This document shows, one piece after another, positions 38,030 to 51,081 of a stretch of DNA of 52,324 nt. Under the pieces are notes generated by a model. The model was not told the DNA's origin and did not search any database. It was given only the letters and a program-made list of their open reading frames with translations. Position numbers and translations under genes: made by a program. Every line of letters begins with the position of its first letter. Position 1 is the first letter of the stretch. Source of the stretch: Coriobacteriia bacterium (GTDB taxonomy: Bacteria; Actinomycetota; Coriobacteriia; Anaerosomatales; SLCP01); the NCBI GenBank assembly GCA_014859265.1, contig JACUUN010000007.1, positions 1 through 52,324 of the forward strand. Reading direction: 5' to 3'.

Positions 38030-39988
38030 TCACGCAGGCTCGAGGTCGATCCGTCCCTCGGCCACGCTCACTCCGAGTATCCGAACCCTGATCCGCTCAC
38101 CCAGTCGGTAGGAACGTCGTCGCTCCTCCCCTACGAGCATGAACCGTTCCGGCTCGAGGTGGTAGTAGTCGTCGGTCATCGTGCTCACATGCACGAGGCC
38201 CTCGGCCGTGTTGTCCAACTGCACGAACAGTCCGAACGAGTGCACCCCAGTGATGAGCCCCTCGAACACCTCGCCGACGTGCTCGCCCATCAGCTGAGCG
38301 AGCTTGACCTGCACGGAGTCGTTCTCGGCGGCCTCGGCCTCGCGCTCCATCGTCGAGCAATGCTCGGCCAGCCACTCGAGTTCATCGGCCATCGAGGCGA
38401 CCGGCTCCTTCCCGAGCGCTCCGGCGAGCTGCGCTCGCAGCAGGCGGTGCACGAGCAGGTCCGGATAGCGGCGGATAGGGCTCGTGAAGTGACAGTACGC
38501 CTTGCTCGCCAGGCCGAAGTGAGAGCCGAGGTAGTCGGTGTAGCGAGCGCGTTGGAGCGCGCGCAGCAGAAGCGAGTTGATGAGTCTCTTCTCGGGGCGC
38601 TCGTGCGCGAAATGGATGATGCGCTGAAAGGTCGCCGGCGAGGCGCCGTTGACGTCCTTGATCGGGTAGTCGAACTCCTTGAGGATGACAGCCACCTGGG
38701 AGAGCGCGTCGGCATCCGGGTCCTCGTGGATCCGGTAGACCATCGGGGCCCCGGCCCGCGTCATGTGGCCCGCGACGACCTCGTTCGCGAGGATCATCGC
38801 CTCCTCGATCATGTTGGTGGCGTCGGTGCGCTGGCGCACCTTGACCTCGACCGGGGTGATGTTGTCCTCGGCGAGGATGATCTTCGCCTCAACGGTCTCG
38901 AAGTCGAGTCCGCCCCGCGCGACCCGTCGCTCGCCGATCGCGCGCGTTATGCGATGGAAGCCGCGCACCAGTCGCTCGCTCTCCTCATCGGGGAACGAGC
39001 GGCCGCCATCGAGGTAGGACTGCACGCTCTCGTAGTCGAAACGCCGGTCAGACCGGATGACCGAGGGCGTGAGCCGGTAGGATTCGACAACGGCATCGGC
39101 CGAGAGGTCCATAATCACGGAGAACGCGAGCCGGTCCTCGCCGGGGTTGAGCGAGCAGATCTCGTTGGAGAGCTTCTCGGGCAGCATCGGCAGGACGCGG
39201 TCAACGAGGTAGACGCTCGTCGCACGGCGCCGGGCCTCACGGTCGAGCGCCGAGTCCCACGGCACGTAGTGCGAGACGTCGGCGATGTGCACGCCGAGGC
39301 GGATGCGCCCGTCGACATGCTCGAGGCTGATGGCGTCGTCGAAGTCCCGAGCGTCGACCGGATCGATGGTGACGGTGAAGGTCCCGCGCAGGTCGGCACG
39401 GTCGCCCGGCGCAAGTGCACGGTCGATGTCGAGCCGCTCCGCCGCGGCCTCAGCCAGAGCGTCGTCGGGGAACGCCGTGCGCAGGCCGTACTCGCGGATG
39501 ATGACCTCGATCTCGAGCCCCGGCTCCCCCTCCCTGCCGAGAACCTCCTCGATGATCCCCTGGGCGGCGTTACGCCGCGAGGGATATGCGGTGAGCCGGG
39601 CGACCACGACGTCACCGTCGCGCGCATCCACCGGGTCGCGCGAGGAGACGAACACCTCGGTCCGGATGCGCGGGTCCGTAGGCACGACGATGCCCACCTT
39701 CCCGTGACGCTCGTAGCGGCCGACCACCGTGTCGTTCGCGCGCTCAATCACCTTGACGACCACGCCGGAGCGGCCCCGATGGCTGCGAGTAGTGCTCACG
39801 CGCACCCCGACGATGTCGCGGTGCATCGCACCCGCGGTGTCGCGGGAGGCGACGTAGATGTCGCCCTCCTCGGCCTCGACGAAGCCGTATCCGCGGCGGT
39901 TGATCGTGATGCGCCCGACAATCAGTCCGCCCTTGCGGGCTTTCTCCACGCGTTTGTTGCGGGCCACGGCCCCTCCTTTTCCGGTCAC
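38030..39988 (-). CDS. rnr: Ribonuclease R
   Basis: TIDPVDARDFDDAISLEHVDGRIRLGVHIADVSHYV, YCHFTSPIRRYPDLLVHRLL, C-terminal S1 domain. Confidence 0.96.
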   Translation of the reverse strand: MTGKGGAVARNKRVEKARKGGLIVGRITINRRGYGFVEAEEGDIYVASRDTAGAMHRDIVGVRVSTTRSHRGRSGVVVKVIERANDTVVGRYERHGKVGIVVPTDPRIRTEVFVSSRDPVDARDGDVVVARLTAYPSRRNAAQGIIEEVLGREGEPGLEIEVIIREYGLRTAFPDDALAEAAAERLDIDRALAPGDRADLRGTFTVTIDPVDARDFDDAISLEHVDGRIRLGVHIADVSHYVPWDSALDREARRRATSVYLVDRVLPMLPEKLSNEICSLNPGEDRLAFSVIMDLSADAVVESYRLTPSVIRSDRRFDYESVQSYLDGGRSFPDEESERLVRGFHRITRAIGERRVARGGLDFETVEAKIILAEDNITPVEVKVRQRTDATNMIEEAMILANEVVAGHMTRAGAPMVYRIHEDPDADALSQVAVILKEFDYPIKDVNGASPATFQRIIHFAHERPEKRLINSLLLRALQRARYTDYLGSHFGLASKAYCHFTSPIRRYPDLLVHRLLRAQLAGALGKEPVASMADELEWLAEHCSTMEREAEAAENDSVQVKLAQLMGEHVGEVFEGLITGVHSFGLFVQLDNTAEGLVHVSTMTDDYYHLEPERFMLVGEERRRSYRLGERIRVRILGVSVAEGRIDLEPA

Positions 39989-40023
39989 CAGAAGCGTACC
40001 TTACCCGCGGGCCCCGCCGCGCT

Positions 40024-40053
40024 TTGACCCCTCTGCAGAATCCGTTGTATGCT
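40024..40053 (+). promoter_or_regulatory. Putative sigma70-type promoter upstream of the 140-aa hypothetical gene
   Basis: TTGACC (40024-40029), 18-bp spacer, TATGCT (40048-40053). Confidence 0.5.
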
Positions 40054-40085
40054 TCGAGCCCATCTACGACCCTGGAGCACACCAC

Positions 40086-40508
40086 ATGGAACCGATCAGG
40101 CCGCTCGCCCCTTGCTTCATCGGCAGCGGAACGATAGCCAATCCGCGCGACATGATTCGCGCGCTTGAAACCCTCGAGAGCCTCGAGTTCATCTACGAGG
40201 TGGACGGCTCCGTCATGTCAGCGGGCGACGCTACGCTCGTCAAACTCATGGCCGACCCGGAGTCGGCGACCATGGCCGTGAACGGCTGTCTCTTCCTCAA
40301 CGTGGCGAGCTTCCGTTACCTGGACTTCGAGACCGATGAGGACGGCCGCTGCACCGTGCGCCTGTACGGGGACGGCAGCCTTCTGGTGCTGCGCACCGCC
40401 CCGGATGCCGAGGGTGGCGTGACCACCGGTCAGATGCGCCTCATCGAGGATGCGGAGTTCAGCCTCTCCGAACTAGTGCTCGCCGAGGAAGAGGACGAAG
40501 AGGAGTAG
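40086..40508 (+). CDS. Hypothetical protein with acidic C-terminal tail
   Basis: MEPIRPLAPCFIGSGTIANPRDMIRALETLESLEFIYEVDGSVMS...LAEEEDEEE; preceded by a promoter-like element; no overlapping better ORF. Confidence 0.75.
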   Translation: MEPIRPLAPCFIGSGTIANPRDMIRALETLESLEFIYEVDGSVMSAGDATLVKLMADPESATMAVNGCLFLNVASFRYLDFETDEDGRCTVRLYGDGSLLVLRTAPDAEGGVTTGQMRLIEDAEFSLSELVLAEEEDEEE

Positions 40509-40537
40509 CCGAGCCCGGCCCGCCGGGAACGCGGCGT

Positions 40538-41728
40538 CTAGCGCACTGCTTTGTGCGCCTCTCGAACCGCCCGCTGCAGCTGCATGTCGGTCGAATCATC
40601 CGCCTGGTCCGCGAGTTCCATCTCCAAGACCACGTCGGGATCGAGCCCCACGCCGTCGATGACCCGGCCTTGAGGCGTCAGATAGTGGGCGATTGTGAAC
40701 TTCACGCCGCCGCCCCAGCTGAGCTGCTCGACCGTCTGCACGCTTCCCTTGCCGAACGTCTTCTCGCCCACCAGCTTCGCGCGCCCGTAGTCCTGGAGCG
40801 CCCCGGCGAGGACCTCGCTTGCCGAGGCCGAGTTGCCGTTCACGAGCAGCACGAGCGGCTTGCCGGTCACCGCACCACCGCCCGCACGCTGCTGGGTCTC
40901 GGGCCGGTCGCGCTCCTCGATGCGCACGATGACGCCGTCCTCGATGAAGAGCGACGCGACCTCGATAGCCGAATTGAGCAGTCCGCCCGGGTTGTCGCGA
41001 ACATCGAGCACGAAGGCGGTAGCGCCGTCGGCCTCGAGCTCGCTGATCTCCTCGGCCAGGGCCTCGGCGGACTTCATGTTGAAGGTGAGCAGGCGCAGGT
41101 AGCCCACGTCGCCGTCGACCATGCGCGACATCACATTGGGGATGTCGATCTGAGCACGCGTAATGGTGAAGATGATGAGCTCGTCGGAACCCTCGCGACG
41201 GATGCCGAGCTCGACCTCGGTACCCTCGGGACCCCGCACCCGAGCGACGACCTCGTCGATATCCCAGCGGTCGCGCGACTCGCCGTCGATGGAGATGATC
41301 TCGTCCTCGGCCTGCAGGCCCGCTTCTTCGGCCGGAGTGCCCTCGATGGTCGAAACCACGTAGACGACCCCTTCACGCTCGGCGATGTTGATGCCCACCC
41401 CGAAGAACTCGCCCTCGGTCTGGTCGTTGAAGTACTCGAAGTGCTTCGCGTCGAGGTAGGCCGCGTACGGGTCGTCGAGAGACTCCAGCAGGCCCCGCAC
41501 CGAACCCGCCGTCATCGACTCCTCGCTGGAGGGCTCAAGCGCCTCGCGCTCGAGCAGGCGCCGCACCTCGTCGACGCGGTCACCCACGCTCGGCCCGGGC
41601 TCCGGGACGGCGCGGAACCACGCCGACCAGTCGACAGCCTGGTCGAAGACCACGCCACCGAGGAACGCCCCTATGACGACCATCAAGCCGACGAGCGACA
41701 GGGCGATGTAGGTGCCGATTCGCCTCAT
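40538..41728 (-). CDS. ctpA: S41 family C-terminal processing peptidase
   Basis: PDZ (EGVVYVVSTIEGTPAEEAGLQAEDEIISIDG) and catalytic region FVLDVRDNPGGLLNSAIEVASLF, LVNGNSASASEVLAGALQDYGRAKLVGEKTFGKGSVQ. Confidence 0.95.
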   Translation of the reverse strand: MRRIGTYIALSLVGLMVVIGAFLGGVVFDQAVDWSAWFRAVPEPGPSVGDRVDEVRRLLEREALEPSSEESMTAGSVRGLLESLDDPYAAYLDAKHFEYFNDQTEGEFFGVGINIAEREGVVYVVSTIEGTPAEEAGLQAEDEIISIDGESRDRWDIDEVVARVRGPEGTEVELGIRREGSDELIIFTITRAQIDIPNVMSRMVDGDVGYLRLLTFNMKSAEALAEEISELEADGATAFVLDVRDNPGGLLNSAIEVASLFIEDGVIVRIEERDRPETQQRAGGGAVTGKPLVLLVNGNSASASEVLAGALQDYGRAKLVGEKTFGKGSVQTVEQLSWGGGVKFTIAHYLTPQGRVIDGVGLDPDVVLEMELADQADDSTDMQLQRAVREAHKAVR

Positions 41729-41768
41729 AAGGGGTCCTGTCTTCGTGTTGGGAAACTCATGGATGCCG

Positions 41769-42683
41769 CTAGACCTTCAGATATCGCCTGAGCGCAAAGC
41801 CCGCGCCGATGAGACCGATGACCACACCGGCAATCACGAGAACCAGGGCCAGCTGAATCATGGCGCCAGCCGCAAGATCGACGGGCAGGAACGGCAGCGC
41901 GTCTCGTAGCCTCGGCAACACTGTCGCTTGAATGACGAGCACCGTGAGAATCGCGAGGGCAGCACCGAGCAAGCTCTGCATGACCCCTTCGAGCAGGAAG
42001 GGTCCCCGGATGAACCAGTTCGACGCACCAACGAGGCGCATGATGCCGATCTCCTTGCGGCGCGAGTAGATCGCAAGCCGAATGGTGTTGTTGATGAAGA
42101 TGAGACTGACGACCGCAAGCATCGCAACGAACACGACACCGATGATGCGCACTATGCGGGTGAACGCGAAGAGCCTGTTCACAATCTGTTGACCGTACTT
42201 GAGGGACTCCTCAGGCTCGTCGGGACGGTCGCATATCTTGAGGAACGTCTCGTTGGCCTTGATCTTCGCGACCACGTCCTCGACGATCCTCGGGTCCTTC
42301 AGCGTCACGTCGAGCGAGGCGGGCAGGGGGTTCTCGCGGATGTTCTCGACAATCTCCGGGCTACCCGCCATCTCCTCCTTGAAGCGCTGGAGCGCCTCTT
42401 CCTTGGAAACGTAGTTGACGGTGTCGACCTGGTCGTCGGCGAGCAACCAGGCCTGCAGGATCTCAACGTCCTCGGTGGCTGCCCCGTCCTTGAGAAATAT
42501 CTGGATCGAGACCTTGTCCTCTACCGACTTCACAATCTCCGACACGATGAACCCGGTCGCCATCGAGACGCCAACAAGCAGCAATGACAGATAGATCGTG
42601 ATAACTGCACCCAGGCTCATCACCCAGTTGCGGCGGAAGTTGACTGCCGACTCCCGGACGAAATACCCGATGTTAATCGCCAT
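41769..42683 (-). CDS. ftsX: Cell division protein FtsX
   Basis: [63 protein letters not shown]; next to ftsE. Confidence 0.95.
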   Translation of the reverse strand: MAINIGYFVRESAVNFRRNWVMSLGAVITIYLSLLLVGVSMATGFIVSEIVKSVEDKVSIQIFLKDGAATEDVEILQAWLLADDQVDTVNYVSKEEALQRFKEEMAGSPEIVENIRENPLPASLDVTLKDPRIVEDVVAKIKANETFLKICDRPDEPEESLKYGQQIVNRLFAFTRIVRIIGVVFVAMLAVVSLIFINNTIRLAIYSRRKEIGIMRLVGASNWFIRGPFLLEGVMQSLLGAALAILTVLVIQATVLPRLRDALPFLPVDLAAGAMIQLALVLVIAGVVIGLIGAGFALRRYLKV

Positions 42684-43371
42684 AGCCGTACACCCCTCGA
42701 TGCTGATCGCGGATGATGTGGCCGTTCTCGAGCGCGATGACCCGCTTGCGCATCGAGTCGACCATCTCGCGGTCGTGCGTGGCCACCAGCACGGTGGTGC
42801 CGGTCTTGTTGATACGGTTGAACAGGCTCATGATGCCGAGTGAGGTAGCGGGGTCGAGGTTACCCGTCGGCTCATCGGCGAGCAGAATCGGTGGCCTGTT
42901 GACAAAAGCGCGCGCGATGGAGACACGCTGCTGCTCGCCACCGGAGAGCTCGTCGGGATAGGACTCCATCTTGTCCTCGAGTCCGACGAGGCGGAGCACC
43001 TCTGGCACCTGTGTGCGGATGACATGTCTCGAACGCCCGATGACCTCGAGTGCAAAGGCGACATTCTCGTAGGATGTCTTGTTGGGAAGCAGCTTGAAGT
43101 CCTGGAAGACGCAACCGATGTTGCGACGCAGGTAGGGCACTTTCCAGTTCTTGAGCCGTACGATATCTTGTCCCGCGACGATGATCTGACCGCCCGTCGG
43201 GAGCAGTTCGCGCTGCAGTAAGCGGATGAAAGTCGACTTTCCCGAGCCGGAGTGGCCGACAAGGAAGACGAACTCGCCCGCTTCAATGTCTACACTAACG
43301 TCAGCTAGCGCCGGAACGTCCGGAGCGTAGTACTTCTCGACGCCGCGCATCGAAATCATGGCACGCACCAT
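42673..43371 (-). CDS. ftsE: Cell division ATP-binding protein FtsE
   Basis: [69 protein letters not shown]. Confidence 0.97.
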   Translation of the reverse strand: MVRAMISMRGVEKYYAPDVPALADVSVDIEAGEFVFLVGHSGSGKSTFIRLLQRELLPTGGQIIVAGQDIVRLKNWKVPYLRRNIGCVFQDFKLLPNKTSYENVAFALEVIGRSRHVIRTQVPEVLRLVGLEDKMESYPDELSGGEQQRVSIARAFVNRPPILLADEPTGNLDPATSLGIMSLFNRINKTGTTVLVATHDREMVDSMRKRVIALENGHIIRDQHRGVYGYGD

Positions 43372-43504
43372 CCTGTGGTGATTAGTCGGAGGTTAACGGA
43401 AGGCGGACGCCTCCCACCCTGAACGGTAATGGTAGCAAACAGAGGACCCTGGGTGCCTCCTGGAAAGCCTTCGCCACGAAAGCTCCATGCTGGCCGCGCC
43501 GGGG

Positions 43505-44443
43505 TCACGACCTTCTCCTTAGCACCTCCCGTGCCGCTTCTGCGACGTGGTGCGCCGTCAAGCCGAAGTGGGCCATGAGCTCCTCGGGGTCCCCCGAGGT
43601 CCCGAAGACATCGCGCACGCCCACGCGCGCGAAAGGCACCGGTGCGAACTCGCCGAGCACCTCGGCCACCGCCGAGCCGAGACCTCCGATGATCGAGTGT
43701 TCCTCGCACGCTACTACCGCGCCCGTCTTGGCAGCCGACCCGGCGATGGTGGCCGCATCGATCGGCTTGACCGTCGCCACGTCGATAACCTCGGCCGAGA
43801 TACCATCATCGGCAAGCAGATCCGCAGCTGCAAGCGCGCGCTCGACCATGACGCCGCACGCGGCAAGCGTCACATCGCTGCCCTCACGCACAACGTAGGC
43901 CTTGCCGAGCTCGAACCGGAAGCTCTCGTTGTACACGGCGGGGATGGCCGCGCGCCCCAGGCGGATATAGAACGGGCCCGGCGTCACCGCCGCAACCCGG
44001 ATGGCCTCGCACGCCGCGAAGTAGTCGGCCGGAACGAGCACGCGCATGCCCGGGAGCACCCGCATGAGCGCGATGTCCTCGAGCATCTGGTGGCTGCCGC
44101 CGTCCGGTCCCACGGTGATACCCGAGTGTGTGGGCGCGAGCTTCACATCGAGTTCCGAGTAGCAGACGGTGTTGCGCACCTGGTCGTAGGCCCGGCCGGT
44201 GGCGAACACCGCGAACGAGCCGGTGAACGCGACCTTGCCGGCCACTGCCAGCCCTGCCGCCACGTCGATCATGTTCTGCTCGGCGATGCCGGCGTTGAAG
44301 AACCGCTCGGGATAGGCGTCGGCGAAGGTCGAGGTCGTCGTCGACTTCGAGAGGTCGGCTTCGACCGCCACGACGTCGACGCCCTCGGCAGTCAGCTGGA
44401 CGAGCGTGGCGCCGAACGCCTCGCGTGTTGCCCGCTTGCTCAC
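43505..44443 (-). CDS. Transketolase, C-terminal subunit
   Basis: VDVVAVEADLSKSTTTSTFADAYPERFFNAGIAEQNMIDVAAGLA, VGPDGGSHQMLEDIALMRVLPGM. Confidence 0.95.
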   Translation of the reverse strand: MSKRATREAFGATLVQLTAEGVDVVAVEADLSKSTTTSTFADAYPERFFNAGIAEQNMIDVAAGLAVAGKVAFTGSFAVFATGRAYDQVRNTVCYSELDVKLAPTHSGITVGPDGGSHQMLEDIALMRVLPGMRVLVPADYFAACEAIRVAAVTPGPFYIRLGRAAIPAVYNESFRFELGKAYVVREGSDVTLAACGVMVERALAAADLLADDGISAEVIDVATVKPIDAATIAGSAAKTGAVVACEEHSIIGGLGSAVAEVLGEFAPVPFARVGVRDVFGTSGDPEELMAHFGLTAHHVAEAAREVLRRRS

Positions 44444-45297
44444 AGGGTCGCCCCCTTCACTTCCAGCGCCGCTTTCAACTCGCCAAGAGCAGCCTCCGTC
44501 TCCTCGGCCGAAGGAGCCTTACCGTGCCAGCCGGCCTCGTCCTCCATGAATGAGACGCCCTTACCCTTCACGGTGCTCGCCACCACCACGCCGGGACAGC
44601 CCGGCACGCTGCACACCCGGGCAATCGAGTCGATGATGCCCTCGACGTCATGCCCGTCGCATGTGGCGACCTCCCACCCGAAGGCGGCGAACTTCGCTTC
44701 TATCTCGCCGAGGCACATGACCTCGGAGCACGCCCCGTCGATCTGGAGCCCGTTGCGGTCGACAATCGCCACGAGGTTGTCGAGGCTGTTGTGCGCCGCG
44801 AACATCGCGGCCTCCCAGACCTGTCCCTCCTGGCATTCACCGTCGCCGAGAAGACAGTAGACGGTCCGCTCGTCGCTGGCACTCGGGTTGAGTCCGAGTG
44901 CAATGCCGCATGCGATCGAGAGGCCCTGACCGAGCGAGCCTGTGGAGACCTCAACGCCCGGTGTCTTCTTGCTGTCCGGATGGCCCTGGAGAAGCGAGCC
45001 CAGCTTACGCAGCGTGAGCAGGTGCTCCCGGCCGAAGTAGCCGGCCTCAGAAAGCGCAGCGTAGAGCACCGGTGCCGCGTGGCCCTTCGAGAGTACGAAG
45101 CGATCGCGCTCCGGCGCATCCGGGTGAGCGGGGTCGTGGCGCATGATACCGAAGTAGAGCGCCGCAACGATGTCGGCCGCCGAGAGCGACCCGCCGGGGT
45201 GCCCCGAGCCCGCAGTCGCGATCATCTCGACGATGTCGTAGCGCATGCGAGCGGCCTTCAGCTCGATGGCCTGGGTGTCGATCGGATTCGGACTCAT
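44440..45297 (-). CDS. Transketolase, N-terminal subunit
   Basis: MIATAGSGHPGGSLSAADIVAALYF, DRFVLSKGHAAPVLYAALSEAGYF, YCLLGDGECQEGQVWEAAMFA. Confidence 0.95.
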   Translation of the reverse strand: MSPNPIDTQAIELKAARMRYDIVEMIATAGSGHPGGSLSAADIVAALYFGIMRHDPAHPDAPERDRFVLSKGHAAPVLYAALSEAGYFGREHLLTLRKLGSLLQGHPDSKKTPGVEVSTGSLGQGLSIACGIALGLNPSASDERTVYCLLGDGECQEGQVWEAAMFAAHNSLDNLVAIVDRNGLQIDGACSEVMCLGEIEAKFAAFGWEVATCDGHDVEGIIDSIARVCSVPGCPGVVVASTVKGKGVSFMEDEAGWHGKAPSAEETEAALGELKAALEVKGATL

Positions 45298-46199
45298 CGT
45301 ACTCCCATCTCTTTGAAGCCTTCACCGATGGCCTCGTGCACATCGGAGATTATCAGCAACGCGCGCGGGTCGATCGTGTTCACGATCTGCTTGAGGTCGT
45401 CGATCTCCTTACGAGAGACGACGGTGAATATCATCTCGCGCGGTTCCCCTGAGTACATGCCTCGACCGGCGAGAGCGGTCGCTCCCCGGCCGAGATCGTT
45501 CATGATGGCGTCGCCGATGAGTGCCGCGTGCTCGGAGACGATGAACGCCGCCTTCTCGACCCGTAGGCCCTCGAGCACGAGGTCGATCGTCGCACCCATG
45601 ACGAAGACCGCGACCGCTCCGTAGAGCGCGAGCTCGGGCCCGAACTTGATGCCGGCTAGCAGGATTACGATCGCGTCGACCGCCAGCAGCAGTTGCCCCT
45701 GCCCGAGCGAGATCTTCCGGGAGAGCAGCTGGGCCACAATGTCCGTGCCCCCGGTGCTGCCGCCGGCCTTGAATACCATACCCATGCCGAGGCCCGAAAG
45801 CGCGCCACCGTACAACGCGGCGAGCAAGTAGTCGCCCTTCGCGAGGTGCGGGGTGATCGGCGCGAGAACGTCGATGAAGAGCGAGAGGACGACGATGCCG
45901 TAGATGGTCTTCGCGGCATATCGCCACCCGCGGGCCCTGAGCGCGATGGCAAGCAACCCGATGTTCATGACGAGCATCTGCAGGCCTACCGGAAGCGTGA
46001 TGCCGAGGTCCTGGGCCGTGTAGAAGAAGACGGTAGCCAGACCTGAGACGCCGCCGGCGGCCAGACGGTTCGGGATGAGGAATGCGTTCAGCGACCACGC
46101 TGTGAGCAGGAGGCCGACCGTGATCAGCAGGTAGGTGCGCACCGGTCGGTGCCGCAGCACCTTGCCGGGAGTAATTCGTCTGAGCCGGGAGACTATCAC
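45294..46199 (-). CDS. YitT family membrane protein (GTG start) with C-terminal DUF2179
   Basis: AWSLNAFLIPNRLAAGGVSGLATVFFY, VFKAGGSTGGTDIVAQLLSRK, GRGATALAGRGMYSGEPREMIFTVVSRKEIDDLKQIVNTIDPRALLIISDVHEAIGEGF. Confidence 0.92.
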   Translation of the reverse strand: MIVSRLRRITPGKVLRHRPVRTYLLITVGLLLTAWSLNAFLIPNRLAAGGVSGLATVFFYTAQDLGITLPVGLQMLVMNIGLLAIALRARGWRYAAKTIYGIVVLSLFIDVLAPITPHLAKGDYLLAALYGGALSGLGMGMVFKAGGSTGGTDIVAQLLSRKISLGQGQLLLAVDAIVILLAGIKFGPELALYGAVAVFVMGATIDLVLEGLRVEKAAFIVSEHAALIGDAIMNDLGRGATALAGRGMYSGEPREMIFTVVSRKEIDDLKQIVNTIDPRALLIISDVHEAIGEGFKEMGVR

Positions 46200-46975
46200 G
46201 CCACCCCATTCCCGCCGGTGTTCCAGACGCCGCCATGGTCGAGTCGCGGTCTCTCCCGTCGTGCGAGCAGGTGCCCGAGTACGGACTCGGGCGTGCGGTT
46301 GATGATGCGCTCCTCGGTCAGCCCTATCGCCTCGGCCACGGCAAGCGCCTCCTCGAAGCATCCAACCTGATTCGCGAAGTGGGCGTCGGAGTTCACCGCT
46401 ATCGGTGCCCCTGCCGCCATGGCCGCCTGGGCGAACTCGCGCTCGCGATGATTCGAGGCGGAGCGGCAGCTCGTAGGCGCAAAGGTGTGGTCGTTGAGTT
46501 CGAGGATGATGCCGCGCCGGGCGGCCTCATCGACCACGCTCCCGAGGTCGAGTGGGAACTCGTGGTCGTTGCCGGGGTGCGTGATCATGTCTACGTTCGG
46601 ATTCGCCATCACGCGGAGCAGGGCCTCGGTGTTGCGGGCCCAGTCCCGCTGGTCGAACCCGGTCTCGGGGTGGAACCCCGCGGCCACGAAGTCGAGTTGC
46701 TCCAGTATCGTGTCGGGCAGGTCGAGGCCGCTCTCGGTCTCGGCGGGATTTACCTCGCAGCCCTTGAGGATGCGCACACCGTCGATGACCGATGGCAACA
46801 CCTTGAGGTTCCAGAAGTACCACGGGTCCGGTGCGCCGGGGCATGCGGGGCCGTGGTCTGTGATAGCAATCAGGCCGAGCCCCGCCCGAGCGGCAGCAAC
46901 CGCGAGTTCTGTCGCGGTGGAGTACGCGTGACCGGAGGCAAGAGTGTGGGTGTGGAGGTCGGCAAGCAGTCGCAT
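46196..46975 (-). CDS. PHP-domain phosphatase (YcdX-like)
   Basis: MRLLADLHTHTLASGHAYSTATELAVAAARAGLGLIAITDHGPACPGAPDPWYFWNLKVLPSVIDGVRILKGCEVN. Confidence 0.92.
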   Translation of the reverse strand: MRLLADLHTHTLASGHAYSTATELAVAAARAGLGLIAITDHGPACPGAPDPWYFWNLKVLPSVIDGVRILKGCEVNPAETESGLDLPDTILEQLDFVAAGFHPETGFDQRDWARNTEALLRVMANPNVDMITHPGNDHEFPLDLGSVVDEAARRGIILELNDHTFAPTSCRSASNHREREFAQAAMAAGAPIAVNSDAHFANQVGCFEEALAVAEAIGLTEERIINRTPESVLGHLLARRERPRLDHGGVWNTGGNGVA

Positions 46976-46979
46976 CTCC

Positions 46980-48110
46980 TTAAGACTCCACCCCAACCGC
47001 CTGGCCTTGTTCGCGGGCGACTCTCCAGCGGTGATAGCCCACCACAAAGTCCTCGATGTCGCCATCGAGTACGGCGTCGACATTGCCCGACTCGGTGCCG
47101 GTCCGGTGGTCCTTGACCATCTGATACGGGTAGAGGACGTAGCTGCGAATCTGACTGCCAAAGGTGATGTCCTGCCGCTCGCCTCGCAGCTCCTCGAGCT
47201 CGGCGTCACGCTTGGCTTTCTCGAGTTCGTAGAGGCGGGCGCGCAGGATCTGCATGGCCGACCCACGGTTCTTGAGCTGACTCTTCTCGTTCTGGCAGGT
47301 GACGACGAGTCCGGTAGGCAAGTGCGTGATACGCACCGCAGAGTCGGTGGTATTGACCGACTGACCCCCGGGACCGCTCGAGCGGAAGACGTCGATGCGC
47401 AGATCCTCGTCACGGATCTCGACCACGATCTCGTCGGGCAGCACGGGGAGGACCTCGATGCGCGCGAACGTGGTCTGACGGCGCTTCTTCTCATCGGTGG
47501 GGCTGATGCGCACGAGGCGGTGGACGCCAACCTCGGATTGCAGGACGCCGAATGCATTGCGCCCGTGCACGGTGAACACAGCGCGGTCGATACCGAGCTC
47601 CACGCCCTGGGGAGCGTCGTGCAGGTCGATCTTCCACCGGCGGCGCTCGGCATACTTGGTCATCATCCGGAGGAGCATCTCTGCCCAGTCCTGCGCCTCA
47701 AGCCCCCCTTGACCGGGGGTGATGGTCACGATGGCGTCACCGGCGTCGAACTCGCCGGTGAACCACGACGAGAGCTCGAGCGAGCCGATACGCTTCGAGA
47801 GATCCTTGAGAGTGGCCGCGAGTTCAGTGGCAAGCTCCTCGTCCTCCTCGGCAAACGCCAGCTCGTTGCCGACCTCGGCGTCTTCGAGTGCGGCGAGGAT
47901 GCCCTCGTAGCTGCTGACTTCTTCACGCAACTCGGACGCGCGAGCCATAATGCGCTGTGCCGAGGACTGGTCGTCCCAGAAGCCCGGTTCGGCGGAACGC
48001 TCTTCGAGTTCGGCGATCTCAGCACGCTTCGCCTCGATGTGGAGGTATTCCGCCATCTTGTCGACGCGGGTTCTGAGCTCGGCTAGCTCCGATGTCCGGT
48101 CCTGGATCAT
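46980..48110 (-). CDS. prfB: Peptide chain release factor 2
   Basis: DVFRSSGPGGQSVNTTDSAVRITHLPTGLVVTCQNEKSQLKN; N-terminal helical region; uninterrupted single frame. Confidence 0.95.
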   Translation of the reverse strand: MIQDRTSELAELRTRVDKMAEYLHIEAKRAEIAELEERSAEPGFWDDQSSAQRIMARASELREEVSSYEGILAALEDAEVGNELAFAEEDEELATELAATLKDLSKRIGSLELSSWFTGEFDAGDAIVTITPGQGGLEAQDWAEMLLRMMTKYAERRRWKIDLHDAPQGVELGIDRAVFTVHGRNAFGVLQSEVGVHRLVRISPTDEKKRRQTTFARIEVLPVLPDEIVVEIRDEDLRIDVFRSSGPGGQSVNTTDSAVRITHLPTGLVVTCQNEKSQLKNRGSAMQILRARLYELEKAKRDAELEELRGERQDITFGSQIRSYVLYPYQMVKDHRTGTESGNVDAVLDGDIEDFVVGYHRWRVAREQGQAVGVES

Positions 48111-50876
<2,766 letters not shown>

Positions 50877-51048
50877 GAAGAACAACACCTTCCGATGTGG
50901 CGAAATCAGGCCCCGAACGGGCTGAAAGCACAACGATTCTAGCACACGGGGGGTGTCTCAGAGACCCGTCAGACGCCCCGTCACCGAGGTGTCACGGAGG
51001 GTGCCCGGACGGCATTCATCGCGCGGCCCGGGTGGTCAACAACGCAAC

Positions 51049-51081
51049 GGGGGCCGACGACCACGTTCGTCGTCGACCCCC
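51049..51081. other. Strong interrupted hairpin in the secA upstream intergenic region (possible terminator of the BTAD gene or structured RNA element)
   Basis: ggggg-cc-gacgac-cacgttc-gtcgtc-ga-ccccc. Confidence 0.5.

Noticed and set aside
37634-40027. 797-aa plus-strand ORF antisense to the deacetylase and rnr
   Set aside because: Same GC-rich antisense artefact; minus strand encodes conserved proteins.
43505-45297. Transketolase split in two genes as a possible gene-breaking event
   Set aside because: Two-subunit transketolases with overlapping start/stop are a normal arrangement in many anaerobes and archaea; both halves are intact.
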